Under the pieces are notes generated by a model. That model did no database searches. It had not been told where the DNA came from and saw nothing but the letters and a program-made list of their open reading frames with translations. From an uncultured Chlamydiae bacterium (GTDB lineage: Bacteria > Chlamydiota > Chlamydiia > Chlamydiales > SM23-39), in contig CAITMJ010000002.1 in the NCBI GenBank assembly GCA_903893545.1, positions 117,816 to 181,815 on the forward strand: a stretch of DNA of 64,000 bases. Reading direction: 5' to 3'. The position numbers were made by a program, and so were the translations under genes. This document shows positions 1 to 8,414 of this stretch, piece after piece; the first letter of the stretch is position 1, and the number at the start of each line of letters is the position of its first letter.

Positions 1-207
1 TTGATAGCGAGAGAGAATTTCTCGAATGGGGACGGCTATATCTCCAGGCGATAGGCAGGCGGATGCAACTTGGTATAAAAGAGGTTGAAAGAGGTGGTGG
101 TTGGTCTTATCGATGAGCCAGACATCGAATTTTGTGTTGCCCAATGTCTTGGCCGCATTGATGCCGCCAAAGCCCCCGCCTAAGATGACGACCTTCGTGT
201 ACTGCAT
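1..207 (-). CDS. ndh: Type II NADH dehydrogenase, N-terminal part (runs off the window)
   Basis: Translating the minus strand from the ATG at 205-207 gives 69 residues with no stop before the window edge. The protein opens with a dinucleotide-binding loop (VVILGGGFGGINAAKTL), then reads VWLIDKTNHHLFQPLLYQVA. This is the typical start of the single-subunit, membrane-associated NADH:quinone oxidoreductase NDH-2, which passes electrons from NADH to quinone without pumping protons. The GxGxxG/A fold binds FAD. An AAAGGA ribosome-binding site lies just upstream of the ATG. It is divergent from leuS, with the intergenic region containing a long hairpin. Only the first FAD motif is visible, so another two-dinucleotide-binding flavoprotein of the same superfamily cannot be fully excluded, but the HLFQPLLYQVA block strongly favours NDH-2. 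Confidence 0.85.
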   Translation of the reverse strand, partial: MQYTKVVILGGGFGGINAAKTLGNTKFDVWLIDKTNHHLFQPLLYQVASACLSPGDIAVPIREILSRYQ

Positions 208-263
208 TCCTTTAGATATATCACATTTTTTACCAGGTGTATAGATTTCATTGAATTGATATA

Positions 264-319
264 CTCTCAACTTTGCATTTTTTTAGGGCTGAAGGCCTCG
301 AAAAATGCAAAGTTGAGAG
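264..319. repeat. Perfect 19-bp inverted repeat (hairpin) upstream of leuS
   Basis: The arm CTCTCAACTTTGCATTTTT at 264-282 is repeated as its exact reverse complement at 301-319, with an 18-nt loop. It lies between the divergent starts of ndh and leuS, 26 nt before the leuS ATG. In the leuS direction it could form a leader hairpin (attenuator, protein-binding site or RNA-stability element). There is no T-run after the second arm, so it is not a normal intrinsic terminator. It could also be the relic of a small palindromic repeat family. I did not see a second copy in the window. Confidence 0.8.
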
Positions 320-345
320 ACTCCCTTAGAAAAAACGATGCCCCT

Positions 346-2874
346 ATGACCAAGCCGAAATATGTGTCCAGTGCCGTTGAAAAAAAATGGCAAAAATTCT
401 GGAAAGAAAAGAAAACGTTTAAATCTGAGATCGATAAATCGAGGCCAAAATACTATGTCCTCGATATGTTTCCCTACCCTTCTGGGGCAGGGCTTCACGT
501 CGGGCACGTGACTGGCTATACGGGCACCGATATTTTGGCCCGATATAAGCGGCAATGCGGGTTTAATGTGCTCCATCCGATGGGATGGGATAGCTTTGGT
601 CTTCCTGCGGAGCAATATGCGATCAGGACGGGGACTCACCCCTTAGTTACGACGCGGATGAATATCGAGACCTATCGCCGCCAGCTCGAATCTTTAGGGT
701 TTAGCTATGATTGGGATCGAGAAGTCGCTACGAGCGATCCTTCTTACTACAAGTGGACCCAGTGGATTTTTACGAAACTGTTTGAAAAGGGCCTGGCCTA
801 TGAGGCGGAGATCAATGTCAATTTTTGCCCTGCGCTCGGCACAGTTCTCGCCAATGAAGAAGTAGAAAATGGGGTGGCAAAAGAGGGCGGATATCCGGTA
901 GAGAGAAGACCTCTTCGCCAGTGGGTTTTGCGCATTACGGCGTATGCAGATCGGTTGCTGGCCGACTTGGATTTACTCGACTGGCCCGATCACTTAAAGA
1001 AACTGCAATCGAACTGGATTGGGCGGAGCGAGGGAGCTCTCATTACGTTTGTCGAGCAGGCGATGCATGAGCCGATTGCCGTCTTTACAACCAGGCCCGA
1101 TACGCTCTTCGGAGTGACGTATCTCGTGTTAGCTCCAGAACATCCGCTCGTGGATCGCATTGTGACGATCGATCGGAAAGACGATGTTGAGGAATACCGA
1201 ACTGCCACGGCTGCAAAGACCGATTTGGACCGGACCGATCTTGCAAAAGAGAAGACAGGCGTATGGACGGGAAGTTTTGCTCGCAATCCTGTCACGGGTA
1301 AGGATATTCCCATCTGGATTTCCGATTATGTGCTCATGGGATATGGAACCGGCGCTGTGATGGCAGTTCCTGCGCACGATGAGAGAGATTTTGCATTTGC
1401 CAGTATCTATAAACTCCCCATCCATTCCATCTACGATCCGGGGGAATGTGAAAAAAGAGACGAGATCTTGCATGGCCGGCAGTGTTGGACCGGCGATGGC
1501 ACGATTATCCATAGCGACTTTTTAAACGGCTGCTCGATGGAACCCGCCAAGCAGCGGATGATCGAATGGCTGGAAAAAGAGGCGAAGGGAAAACGGACGG
1601 TCAATTATAAGCTCCGCGATTGGCTTTTTTCTCGGCAGCGCTATTGGGGAGAACCATTTCCAATTCTCCATTTCCCAGATGGCTCGATGCGAGCCCTTGA
1701 TCTTGACGAATTGCCTTTGACGCCTCCTGAGCTCGACGATTATAAGCCCGCCACCTCGGGAGAGAGTCCTCTTGCTAAAGTGAGGAGCTGGGTTGAGGTT
1801 ATCGATCCGAAGAGCGGCAAAAAAGCGCTTCGAGAGACAAATACCATGCCCCAGTGGGCAGGATCTTGCTGGTATTACCTTCGCTTTTGCGACCCGCGCA
1901 ATGAGAAAAATGCATGGAGCAAGGAAGCGGAAAAATACTGGATGCCGGTCGATCTTTATGTCGGTGGCGTCGAGCATGCGGTTTTGCACCTTCTCTATTC
2001 GAGATTTTGGCATAAAGTTCTCTTCGACTGCGGCCTTGTCCACACGCCAGAGCCTTTTATGACACTGCGCAATCAGGGTCTTCTTACATCGCGCTCGTTT
2101 AAACTCCCCGGAGGAGGCTACGTCAGTCCAGAAGATGTTTTAGAAAAAGAGGGGAAATTCTTTGCTAAAGGAGAGGAGCTTATCTCTCAAGTGGAAAAGA
2201 TGTCCAAATCAAAACTCAATGGGATCTCGCCCGATGAGATCATCGAAGAATTCGGCGCCGACGCGCTTCGCCTCTATGAGATGTTCATGGGCCCCTTCGA
2301 TCGAGAAAAAGTTTGGAATACCGATGCAGTCAATGGATGTAAGCGCTTTTTAAATCGCTTTTACGACATGGTTTTTTCCGACAAAGTCGTCGAAGAAGAA
2401 ACCCTCGAAGCCCTAAAGCTCACCCATCGCCTCGTCGATTTTGTCACAAAAGACATCGAGCAGTTTCAGTTCAATACCGCCATAGCTCGAATGATGGAAT
2501 ACCTCAACGCTTTTATCCCTCTTCCGACCTATCCAAGGAGCTGCCTTAAGCGCGCCGTGCAAATGGTCTATCCTTTTGCTCCCCATATAGCAGAAGAGAT
2601 GTGGCAGGAATTAACGGGATCCTCTGAGTCGATTACCTACGCCCCCATTCCTCCGATCAACGAAGAGTACCTCGTCGATGAGACGGCTGTTTACGTCATC
2701 CAGATCAATGGCAAAATGCGAGGGCGGTTTGATTTGCCTAAAAACAAGACCGAATCGGAACTTTTGGCTCTAGTAAAAGCGCAGCCAGAGGTAGAAAAGC
2801 ATCTGATTGGAGAAATTGTTAAAACTGTGTTCGTCCCCAACAAGCTGCTCAACATCGTTACCAATAATCCATGA
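346..2874 (+). CDS. leuS: Leucyl-tRNA synthetase
   Basis: This class I aminoacyl-tRNA synthetase charges tRNA-Leu in the cytoplasm. The 842-residue protein has the HIGH-type signature HVGH at about residues 51-54 and the KMSKS loop (EKMSKSKLNG) near 618. Between them lies the CP1 editing domain, and the ATRR-like region (VFTTRPDTLFG) is also present. The reading frame is open further upstream through the inverted repeat to position 256, but the family normally begins near this ATG (MTKPKYVSSAVEKKWQKFW), so 346 is chosen. No strong ribosome-binding site is visible. It overlaps waaA by 4 nt (ATGA), so the two are translationally coupled. The leuS-waaA order is, from memory, the same in Chlamydia trachomatis. 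Length and motifs are normal for bacterial LeuRS. Confidence 0.97.
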   Translation: MTKPKYVSSAVEKKWQKFWKEKKTFKSEIDKSRPKYYVLDMFPYPSGAGLHVGHVTGYTGTDILARYKRQCGFNVLHPMGWDSFGLPAEQYAIRTGTHPLVTTRMNIETYRRQLESLGFSYDWDREVATSDPSYYKWTQWIFTKLFEKGLAYEAEINVNFCPALGTVLANEEVENGVAKEGGYPVERRPLRQWVLRITAYADRLLADLDLLDWPDHLKKLQSNWIGRSEGALITFVEQAMHEPIAVFTTRPDTLFGVTYLVLAPEHPLVDRIVTIDRKDDVEEYRTATAAKTDLDRTDLAKEKTGVWTGSFARNPVTGKDIPIWISDYVLMGYGTGAVMAVPAHDERDFAFASIYKLPIHSIYDPGECEKRDEILHGRQCWTGDGTIIHSDFLNGCSMEPAKQRMIEWLEKEAKGKRTVNYKLRDWLFSRQRYWGEPFPILHFPDGSMRALDLDELPLTPPELDDYKPATSGESPLAKVRSWVEVIDPKSGKKALRETNTMPQWAGSCWYYLRFCDPRNEKNAWSKEAEKYWMPVDLYVGGVEHAVLHLLYSRFWHKVLFDCGLVHTPEPFMTLRNQGLLTSRSFKLPGGGYVSPEDVLEKEGKFFAKGEELISQVEKMSKSKLNGISPDEIIEEFGADALRLYEMFMGPFDREKVWNTDAVNGCKRFLNRFYDMVFSDKVVEEETLEALKLTHRLVDFVTKDIEQFQFNTAIARMMEYLNAFIPLPTYPRSCLKRAVQMVYPFAPHIAEEMWQELTGSSESITYAPIPPINEEYLVDETAVYVIQINGKMRGRFDLPKNKTESELLALVKAQPEVEKHLIGEIVKTVFVPNKLLNIVTNNP

Positions 2875-4061
2875 TTTTCTATGACGTTGTCATTGCCCTT
2901 GGTTTTCTCTCTTTCCTCCCCAAGATCTTATGGCAACGTCGTAAAAAGCGCTTCCCTAGCCTTAAAGAGAGGTTAGGAGTTGACGTTCCGAGCTCCAATG
3001 GGCGCACAGTCTTTTGGATCCATGCAGTTTCTGTTGGCGAAGTAAAATCTGCAAAACCCCTTTTTGAGAAAATACGGACGCAATACGGAGATGCTTTTAT
3101 CCTTGTAACAACAGCTAGCGTTACGGGACAAGAAGAAGCGCGCCGATCGCTTGGGAGTGCAGATGCCTTTCGGTTTTTGCCTCTTGATTTTAGCTGGATT
3201 ATGAAGCGGTGGGTGAGACTTCTACAGCCAAAGGCGCTCCTCTTTATCGAAGGCGATCTTTGGTACAACCTTGCCAAATCTGTGCGCAAAGGGGGTGGCA
3301 AAATCGCCCTTGTCAGCGGTAAAATTTCCAAGCGATCGGCCAAAAGATATGCGCGAGGCTCATTTTTTGCGAAAAAACTCTTTTCTCTCTTCGATCTTCT
3401 CCTTCTTCAAAACGAAGAACATCTCCTTCGTTTTCGCTCCTTTCTTGGAGAAAAAGAGAACCTCTTTGTCACAGGCAACCTCAAATTCGATGCCTCTGCC
3501 ATACGCATCGATCGAAGTCTTTATGACCTCCCATTAGGGATCGCCATTACCTGCACCCATGCTCCTGAAGAAGAAGAGCTCCTCGATGCGCTTGAAGGCA
3601 TCCAAGAACCCCTTTTCCTTGCGCCTCGCCATCCAGAACGCTTTCAAGAAGTTGCTGAAATGCTCCAGCGAAAAAACATCGATTTTATCCGATGGAGTGA
3701 GATTGGCCAGAAAAGAGCAAAGGTGATTCTCGTCGATGGGATGGGGCTTTTGCCGATCTTTTACTCCTTTTCGCGCCTAGCCATTGTCGGCGGCAGTTTT
3801 TCCTCTTGCATTGGAGGACACAATATTTTAGAGCCCTGTCTTTATGGAGTTCCCGTCTTTTTTGGCCCCCATATGCAACAACAAAAAGAGCTCGCTGACC
3901 ATCTGCTCTCCTCGGGCGCTGGAACCCAAGTCTCCATAGAGCAGCTCGCCGCGGCTGTGCAAACATTTCTTGCTGATTCTACTCCGCAAAAAGGCGCCGT
4001 TCAAACCACAAAAAGTCCTTTGAGAGAAACCTGGGAACGGCTGGAAGTTTTTTTTAAATAA
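2871..4061 (+). CDS. waaA: 3-deoxy-D-manno-octulosonic acid (Kdo) transferase
   Basis: WaaA/KdtA transfers Kdo from CMP-Kdo to lipid A at the cytoplasmic face of the inner membrane. In chlamydiae the enzyme is multifunctional and builds the genus-specific Kdo oligomer. The 396-residue protein has the expected N-terminal hydrophobic anchor (about residues 3-20), the conserved IHAVSVGEV block with the catalytic Glu near residue 57, the FIEGDLWYN motif and a C-terminal GT-B nucleotide-binding half containing GGSFSSCIGGHNILEP. The ATG overlaps the leuS stop by 4 nt, making a leuS-waaA operon. How many Kdo residues it adds cannot be read from the sequence. Confidence 0.96.
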   Translation: MIFYDVVIALGFLSFLPKILWQRRKKRFPSLKERLGVDVPSSNGRTVFWIHAVSVGEVKSAKPLFEKIRTQYGDAFILVTTASVTGQEEARRSLGSADAFRFLPLDFSWIMKRWVRLLQPKALLFIEGDLWYNLAKSVRKGGGKIALVSGKISKRSAKRYARGSFFAKKLFSLFDLLLLQNEEHLLRFRSFLGEKENLFVTGNLKFDASAIRIDRSLYDLPLGIAITCTHAPEEEELLDALEGIQEPLFLAPRHPERFQEVAEMLQRKNIDFIRWSEIGQKRAKVILVDGMGLLPIFYSFSRLAIVGGSFSSCIGGHNILEPCLYGVPVFFGPHMQQQKELADHLLSSGAGTQVSIEQLAAAVQTFLADSTPQKGAVQTTKSPLRETWERLEVFFK

Positions 4062-4113
4062 AAAGATTGGGAATAAATCACTTGGCGTGCTAAACTCGTC
4101 CTTTCTTACATAT

Positions 4114-4186
4114 CGCGGGGTGGAGCAGTGGTTAGCTCGTTGGGCTCATAACCCAAAGGCCGTAGGTTCGAGTCCTACCCCCGCTA
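4114..4186 (+). tRNA. Initiator tRNA-fMet (CAU)
   Basis: A complete cloverleaf is visible: acceptor CGCGGGG pairs with CCCCGC, the D-arm is GAGC/GCTC, the anticodon arm is TTGGG-CTCATAA-CCCAA, and the T-arm is GTAGG-TTCGAGT-CCTAC. Three consecutive G-C pairs at the base of the anticodon stem and an unpaired first acceptor position identify the initiator species. The mismatch is C1 opposite U72 (A73 as discriminator), whereas the E. coli initiator has C1 opposite A72. The CCA end is not encoded. It lies 15 nt before the second CAU tRNA and is probably co-transcribed with it. Confidence 0.93.
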
Positions 4187-4201
4187 ATCTTATACTCTCT
4201 T

Positions 4202-4275
4202 GGCGGTATAGCTCAGCTGGTTAGAGCAGCAGAATCATAATCTGCGGGTCGCTGGTTCAAATCCGGCTGCCGTCA
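4202..4275 (+). tRNA. tRNA with CAU anticodon (elongator Met, or Ile2 after lysidine modification)
   Basis: The cloverleaf has acceptor GGCGGTA/TGCCGTC (including G-U pairs), a normal D-arm with GGTTAGA, the anticodon arm GCAGA-ATCATAA-TCTGC and the T-arm GCTGG-TTCAAAT-CCGGC. The first acceptor base pair is normal, so this is not the initiator. The anticodon CAU reads AUG in elongator Met, or AUA once C34 is converted to lysidine by TilS. Sequence alone does not separate the two here. CCA is not encoded. Confidence 0.9.
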
Positions 4276-4310
4276 AATCCTAATTCCCAATTTCCTTCTC
4301 GGGTTGATAA

Positions 4311-5828
4311 CTAGTTCATGTTGGCAATGCCCTTAGCGGACTTCCTAGATAGTTTAGGGGGCTCTGAAAGCTCATTGGGAAAGTACTCAATGTCCTTCAC
4401 TTCTGGCGGGTTTGTGCTAAATTGTACGTGTTTTTTTTTCTGAACGGCTTGAGGAGGGTTAGACTCAGGTTGGCTTGATGGTCTAGTGCTGCTATTGTTT
4501 GCCAATGTAGGTAATCCTGCTTTAAGAGCTAGCGGTTTATAAGGGCGAATAAACTGAACGACTTTTTGGATTTTATCTAAGCAGTCTCGTTCGCTATTCA
4601 TATTCCATTCGAGTTCCATCGAATCAATAGCAGGTATTATTGTCGCGCTTATATATAACAATTGTTCAGTATGAAACATGGTTTTAGCATGAACGGATCC
4701 AAATGAATTCTGCCTAATCACAGTTCTAAGTGATCTTAAATTTGCATTAAAGCCGTTCAAGTTATAGGTGTTTGTTTTTTTTGGAATATAACTCAATACT
4801 GTTTCGTTCAGATAGATTATAGTTTCATTGCAAGAATTTAATAATTCCTTGAAAGCACATTCAATGCTTTCGAGGTCGTCCAGAAAGCAATTGTTGTTAA
4901 ATGTTCTTGAGCAGTAGTTTGGGAAAAAATAGTTTCCTAGAAGTGATTTAACATCCTCTTCTATGATGATTGTTTTGGGGATTTTTTCCTTTATTTTATT
5001 GCAAAATAGATAAAACAAGTTGTCGAACCCATCTTTTAGTCTGCTCGATAAAGCGGGTATTTTATTGTCTAGGAGGCTAATCAATGCGCTTTCACAGAGA
5101 TTTTGCAGTTCTTCAAATTCTTTATCTGAAAACAAGGTGGAGATTAAATTTGTATTCATTTTCAAGCGATTAAGTTTTTCCATGGTCATCATAATTTCTT
5201 GCGTGAAAATGAAGGTTGGAAAGGTGTCAAAGCTGCTTCCTTCTGCAGTAGTTCCCCCTAGTGAAACAGTTGTTTGTAGATGATCTAACCCTTCAATAGT
5301 ATCTTCGATTCTATTTAATATTAATGACAAGCCTTCTGAATTTTCGTCTATTAAACTATATTCTTCTAGTTCTCGTATTTTATTGCTTATATCGTTCAAT
5401 AATAGGTCTCGGTCGCATTGCGGGCAGCACTGGAGAATGGCTAGCAAGACGTCCCAGTGGGAATCCGTACATTTATTCCATTGAAGAGAGGTGGCATGGT
5501 TTTTTGGAATGATTTGATTTTTAAGTATTTGAAAATATATACCATTTGAATCCATTTCAATGGATGGATCTGTGTCCATTGTTTCTTTATGTTTTTTCAT
5601 TAGATTGTATGTTCGATCTAGGACCTCACTGCGATACCCTTGGGGAGTTTTGCGAATCTCTTTTACTACATTTTCCCACGTTGCGTTCTCTTGATAGAGG
5701 TTTTTGTCGCACGTTTTGAAAATTTCATCGATTTTTTCAAGGATCGAATGCATGGGCAGTGAGGAGTCAGGGATCTGAAATTGTTCAGAGGGGGCCGTGC
5801 TCGTTGAATGTTCAATTTTAAAAGACAT
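4311..5828 (-). CDS. Hypothetical protein, 505 aa
   Basis: No family is recognised. The predicted protein is largely helical and acidic. It has no signal peptide or transmembrane segment, a cluster of cysteines near the middle (QCCPQCDRD), and a Ser/Pro-rich C-terminal tail (TRPSSQPESNPPQ) followed by a Lys-rich stretch (KKKHVQF). The DNA is clearly more AT-rich than the neighbouring leuS and waaA genes, suggesting an accessory gene. It is transcribed toward the tRNA pair and has a free upstream region of 74 nt. A cytoplasmic or secreted effector role is possible, because lineage-specific soluble proteins of this kind are common in chlamydiae, but nothing in the sequence shows it. Confidence 0.7.
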   Translation of the reverse strand: MSFKIEHSTSTAPSEQFQIPDSSLPMHSILEKIDEIFKTCDKNLYQENATWENVVKEIRKTPQGYRSEVLDRTYNLMKKHKETMDTDPSIEMDSNGIYFQILKNQIIPKNHATSLQWNKCTDSHWDVLLAILQCCPQCDRDLLLNDISNKIRELEEYSLIDENSEGLSLILNRIEDTIEGLDHLQTTVSLGGTTAEGSSFDTFPTFIFTQEIMMTMEKLNRLKMNTNLISTLFSDKEFEELQNLCESALISLLDNKIPALSSRLKDGFDNLFYLFCNKIKEKIPKTIIIEEDVKSLLGNYFFPNYCSRTFNNNCFLDDLESIECAFKELLNSCNETIIYLNETVLSYIPKKTNTYNLNGFNANLRSLRTVIRQNSFGSVHAKTMFHTEQLLYISATIIPAIDSMELEWNMNSERDCLDKIQKVVQFIRPYKPLALKAGLPTLANNSSTRPSSQPESNPPQAVQKKKHVQFSTNPPEVKDIEYFPNELSEPPKLSRKSAKGIANMN

Positions 5829-5902
5829 GAAATATCCGAAAATTTATTTTTTCGGGTAAATTATACATAAAAATGTGGTTAATTTTCAATAGTAAAGAGG
5901 TG

Positions 5903-6196
5903 TTAAGTCTTGTTTTCAAGTTTTTGTAAAAGAGCCTCTTTTCTGCTGCTTAGCTCGTCGAATTCGATCTGATCCATTTTAATCGTCGTGAGGATCATAC
6001 TATATTGGGGGTCATACGTGGGAAGGTCATTGACAAAGGATTTCATGATATGAATGCGCTGCTCGAGGAGGGTTTGCTCTGTCTGGATAAGGGTGAGCTC
6101 TTTTTGAAGGAGGTTCTGTGCGCTTTGAATGTCTTGAACGTAAGCGCGTTCAAAGGCTTTTCTAGGAGATTCGCTTTTATTGGGTAGGTCTTTCAC
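5903..6196 (-). CDS. Small coiled-coil protein, 97 aa
   Basis: This short protein is almost entirely helical with heptad-like spacing (LLQKELTLIQTEQTLLEQRI), so it likely forms a coiled coil. The start is a GTG at 6194-6196, preceded at good spacing by AAAGGA, which supports expression. No family is recognised. Size and composition resemble type III secretion chaperone-like or FliJ/YscO-like coiled-coil proteins, but there is no diagnostic motif, and no secretion genes lie nearby. It is on the same strand as the 505-aa gene downstream, with 74 nt between them. Confidence 0.6.
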   Translation of the reverse strand: MKDLPNKSESPRKAFERAYVQDIQSAQNLLQKELTLIQTEQTLLEQRIHIMKSFVNDLPTYDPQYSMILTTIKMDQIEFDELSSRKEALLQKLENKT

Positions 6197-6353
6197 GGTG
6201 TTCCTTTTGATCTATTCCCTTTATTGTACTATTAAATAAATATTTATTGTTGCAGTTAATTTATATTATTTGTAAGATATTGAAAATTAACAAATTGAAA
6301 AGGTCTTTATTTCTGTCATTTTTGATCCTAGCCACAATTCGAAGAAAGGGGCG

Positions 6354-7079
6354 ATGGCGTCTCTTGTCGTTCAACGAATGAAAATTCATCAACTCGTGAA
6401 AACATTTCGCGAGGTGAAGAAGATCCGCGATTTAGATCTCCAATCGGTGATGTCTGATAAAAGCGACCCAGTGCTGCAAAATAGGAAAATTTTTTGCGTG
6501 ACCTATGTGCGCAACGAGCAAGATAAGCGAGCGCTGCAGGAGCAAGTAGCTTCTTGGTTAGACCAATTAGAAAAAAAGGCGGCCTCTGTTCTTAAATATG
6601 GTTCTAAAATTTCTTTAGACGCTAAAATTTTATCGGACAGTATTAAAATTGTCGGATCTATTGATGCATATTTAGATGATTTACAGGATGGAGAGATCGT
6701 CGCGATTTCGAAAACTCAAGATGGTACATTGCAGGCCGTTGGAACTATTGAAATGGAATGGGACTCCTATAGAATCAAATTATTTGCGACAGCTCCACAT
6801 AATCTAAAAATTTTTTCCGAGGACGGTGATCGGATGCGCATCCATGGCGCGGGAACGTCCATTATACATCATCTTCTCCGCACATCTCTTTTACATGGGG
6901 CACAAAGAATTGTGGTCAATTCTGCAAAGCGTGCTATGTCATTTTATCATTTGCTAGGATTCACAGGCGCTCATAATATCTATAATTGCGGTCCGATGTA
7001 TTTATCTTTAGGAGCAGTACAAGAGCGAGCCAATCTTAGCTATAAAAAAATATTGCTTGAAAATGTTTCCGTCGAGTAG
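6354..7079 (+). CDS. GNAT-family acetyltransferase-like protein, 241 aa
   Basis: The C-terminal half has the GNAT acetyl-CoA-binding pattern: a basic strand-loop-helix (DRMRIHGAGTSIIHHLL), a strand with Asn (RIVVNSAKRA), and the closing SFYHLLGF element typical of N-acetyltransferases. The N-terminal third is helical and not assigned. The ATG follows a GAAAGGGG ribosome-binding site. The substrate is unknown. The gene stands alone between the leftward unknown genes and a small secreted protein gene 49 nt downstream on the same strand. Confidence 0.65.
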   Translation: MASLVVQRMKIHQLVKTFREVKKIRDLDLQSVMSDKSDPVLQNRKIFCVTYVRNEQDKRALQEQVASWLDQLEKKAASVLKYGSKISLDAKILSDSIKIVGSIDAYLDDLQDGEIVAISKTQDGTLQAVGTIEMEWDSYRIKLFATAPHNLKIFSEDGDRMRIHGAGTSIIHHLLRTSLLHGAQRIVVNSAKRAMSFYHLLGFTGAHNIYNCGPMYLSLGAVQERANLSYKKILLENVSVE

Positions 7080-7128
7080 TCTCGTCGTGAGCTCAATGAG
7101 CTTTTAAACAACTCTTTAGGAGAATGTT

Positions 7129-7299
7129 ATGATGAAACTCGCGATTGCATGTGCATTTGTTTGCACAGGTTTTACCGCTTTTGCACAAGACGCTTGTGAA
7201 GAAGTTGCTTGTGAAACAGAAGTAACGGTGGAAGTCACTGAAGCAACTGAAGTTGCAACAGGTTCTGATGAATCCGTAAATGATGAAGCTGCACAGTAA
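7129..7299 (+). CDS. Small secreted acidic protein, 56 aa
   Basis: A strong ribosome-binding site (AGGAGA) precedes an ATG-ATG. The product starts with a clear Sec signal peptide (MMKLAIACAFVCTGFTAFA) that would be cut before QDACEE. The mature part of about 37 residues is very acidic, contains two cysteines (ACEEVACE) and is rich in Val, Thr and Glu. It ends just before a hairpin terminator. The signal peptide, good translation start and terminator together argue that this is a real gene for a tiny periplasmic or envelope protein. The two cysteines could form a disulfide. No homologue is recalled. Confidence 0.65.
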   Translation: MMKLAIACAFVCTGFTAFAQDACEEVACETEVTVEVTEATEVATGSDESVNDEAAQ

Positions 7300-7311
7300 A
7301 ATGCAGTATAG

Positions 7312-7342
7312 CGGGGGCTGATTTCAGCTCCCCGTCATTTTT
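7312..7342. terminator. Bidirectional terminator between the small secreted gene and nrdB
   Basis: CGGGGGCTGA at 7312-7321 pairs with TCAGCTCCCCG at 7324-7334 with one bulged base, followed by TCATTTTTC. The GC-rich stem serves the rightward small gene. On the other strand it lies just after the nrdB stop. Confidence 0.65.
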
Positions 7343-7348
7343 CAATGA

Positions 7349-8395
7349 TTAATGCCAGGTGAGATTCGAAGCGGATTGATATTCTGTCACTCTCGTTTCG
7401 AAGAAGTTCTTCTCTTTACCAAGATCAATCGTTTCGCTCATCCAAGGGAATGGATTCTTGGAGCGGTAGATGGCTTTTAGGCCAATGCGCTCAAAGCGGC
7501 GATCTGCAACGTGCTGAACGTAGTCGCGGAACATTGGAGCAGTCAATCCGAGAATGCCGCGCGGTAGGCAGTCTTCTGCATATTGGATTTCAAGTTCTAC
7601 AGCCTGTTTGATTTTATCGACGATATGAGCCTGGAAAGAAGGGGTCCAAAGATTTGGATTTTCTTCTTTGATCCCATTGATTAGATCGATGCCAAAGTTG
7701 AGGTGGACGGTTTCATCGCGGAGGATGTATTGAAACTGCTCGCCGACGCCGACCATTTTATTTTGGCGGAGGAAGGAGAGGATCATGGCAAAGCCGCTAT
7801 AGAAAAAGAGCCCTTCCATGATGATGTAGTAACCGATGAGGTTTTCGAGGAATTTTTGAGCCCCTTCAAACGTAGATGTCGTAAAGTTCGGGTTGAGAAT
7901 ATCCTCTGTCAGCTCCATTTCAAAGGCATCTTTGTTATGGATGGAGTTGACCTCGTTGTACATGTTGAACACTTCGCCGTGATCGAGGGTAAGCGATTCA
8001 ACGATGTAGTGGAAGGCATGCGTGTGGATCGCCTCTTCAAAGCTCTGTCTTAAAAGGTACTGGCGAGCTTCTGGGTTGGTGATGTGGCGGAAGATCGCCA
8101 GAACGATGTTGTTGGCAACGAGGCTCTCGGCAGTGGAGAAAAAGCCGAGGTTGCGCATGATGACGCGCCGCTCATCGGGGGCTAGTTTGTCCGATTTCCA
8201 CAGCTCGATGTCTTTACCCATCGGGACTTCATTGGGCATCCAGTGGTTGGCGCAGCCATTCATATAATGCTCCCATGCCCACTTGTATTTGAGGGGCATG
8301 AGTTGATTGACGTCGACTGCGTGGCAGTTAATGAGCCGTTTTTCGGCGAGTTTGACCCGTTTATTCGGGCCGACAGTTTGCGTTGGCATCGTCAT
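7349..8395 (-). CDS. nrdB: Ribonucleotide reductase small subunit, class Ic (Mn/Fe, Phe in place of radical Tyr)
   Basis: This R2 subunit holds the dinuclear metal site that starts radical chemistry for NDP reduction by NrdA. The 348-residue protein has metal ligands E90 (TAE), E121 and H124 (EEAIHTHAF) and the C-terminal helix ligands in [10 protein letters not shown]. Counting from H124, the position of the usual radical Tyr (Tyr122 of E. coli) is Phe128. Replacement of Asp by Glu at the first ligand plus Phe at the radical site is the pattern of class Ic enzymes, first described in C. trachomatis, which use a Mn(IV)/Fe(III) cofactor instead of a tyrosyl radical. The ATG has a GAGGAA ribosome-binding site and lies 19 nt after nrdA, so the two form one operon. 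Confidence 0.95.
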   Translation of the reverse strand: MTMPTQTVGPNKRVKLAEKRLINCHAVDVNQLMPLKYKWAWEHYMNGCANHWMPNEVPMGKDIELWKSDKLAPDERRVIMRNLGFFSTAESLVANNIVLAIFRHITNPEARQYLLRQSFEEAIHTHAFHYIVESLTLDHGEVFNMYNEVNSIHNKDAFEMELTEDILNPNFTTSTFEGAQKFLENLIGYYIIMEGLFFYSGFAMILSFLRQNKMVGVGEQFQYILRDETVHLNFGIDLINGIKEENPNLWTPSFQAHIVDKIKQAVELEIQYAEDCLPRGILGLTAPMFRDYVQHVADRRFERIGLKAIYRSKNPFPWMSETIDLGKEKNFFETRVTEYQSASNLTWH

Positions 8396-8414
8396 GTTTC
8401 TTCCTCAATTATTT

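Noticed and set aside
256..345. LeuS N-terminal extension from 256
   Set aside because: The extra 30 codons lie mostly in the inverted repeat, do not resemble LeuS, and the family starts near 346.
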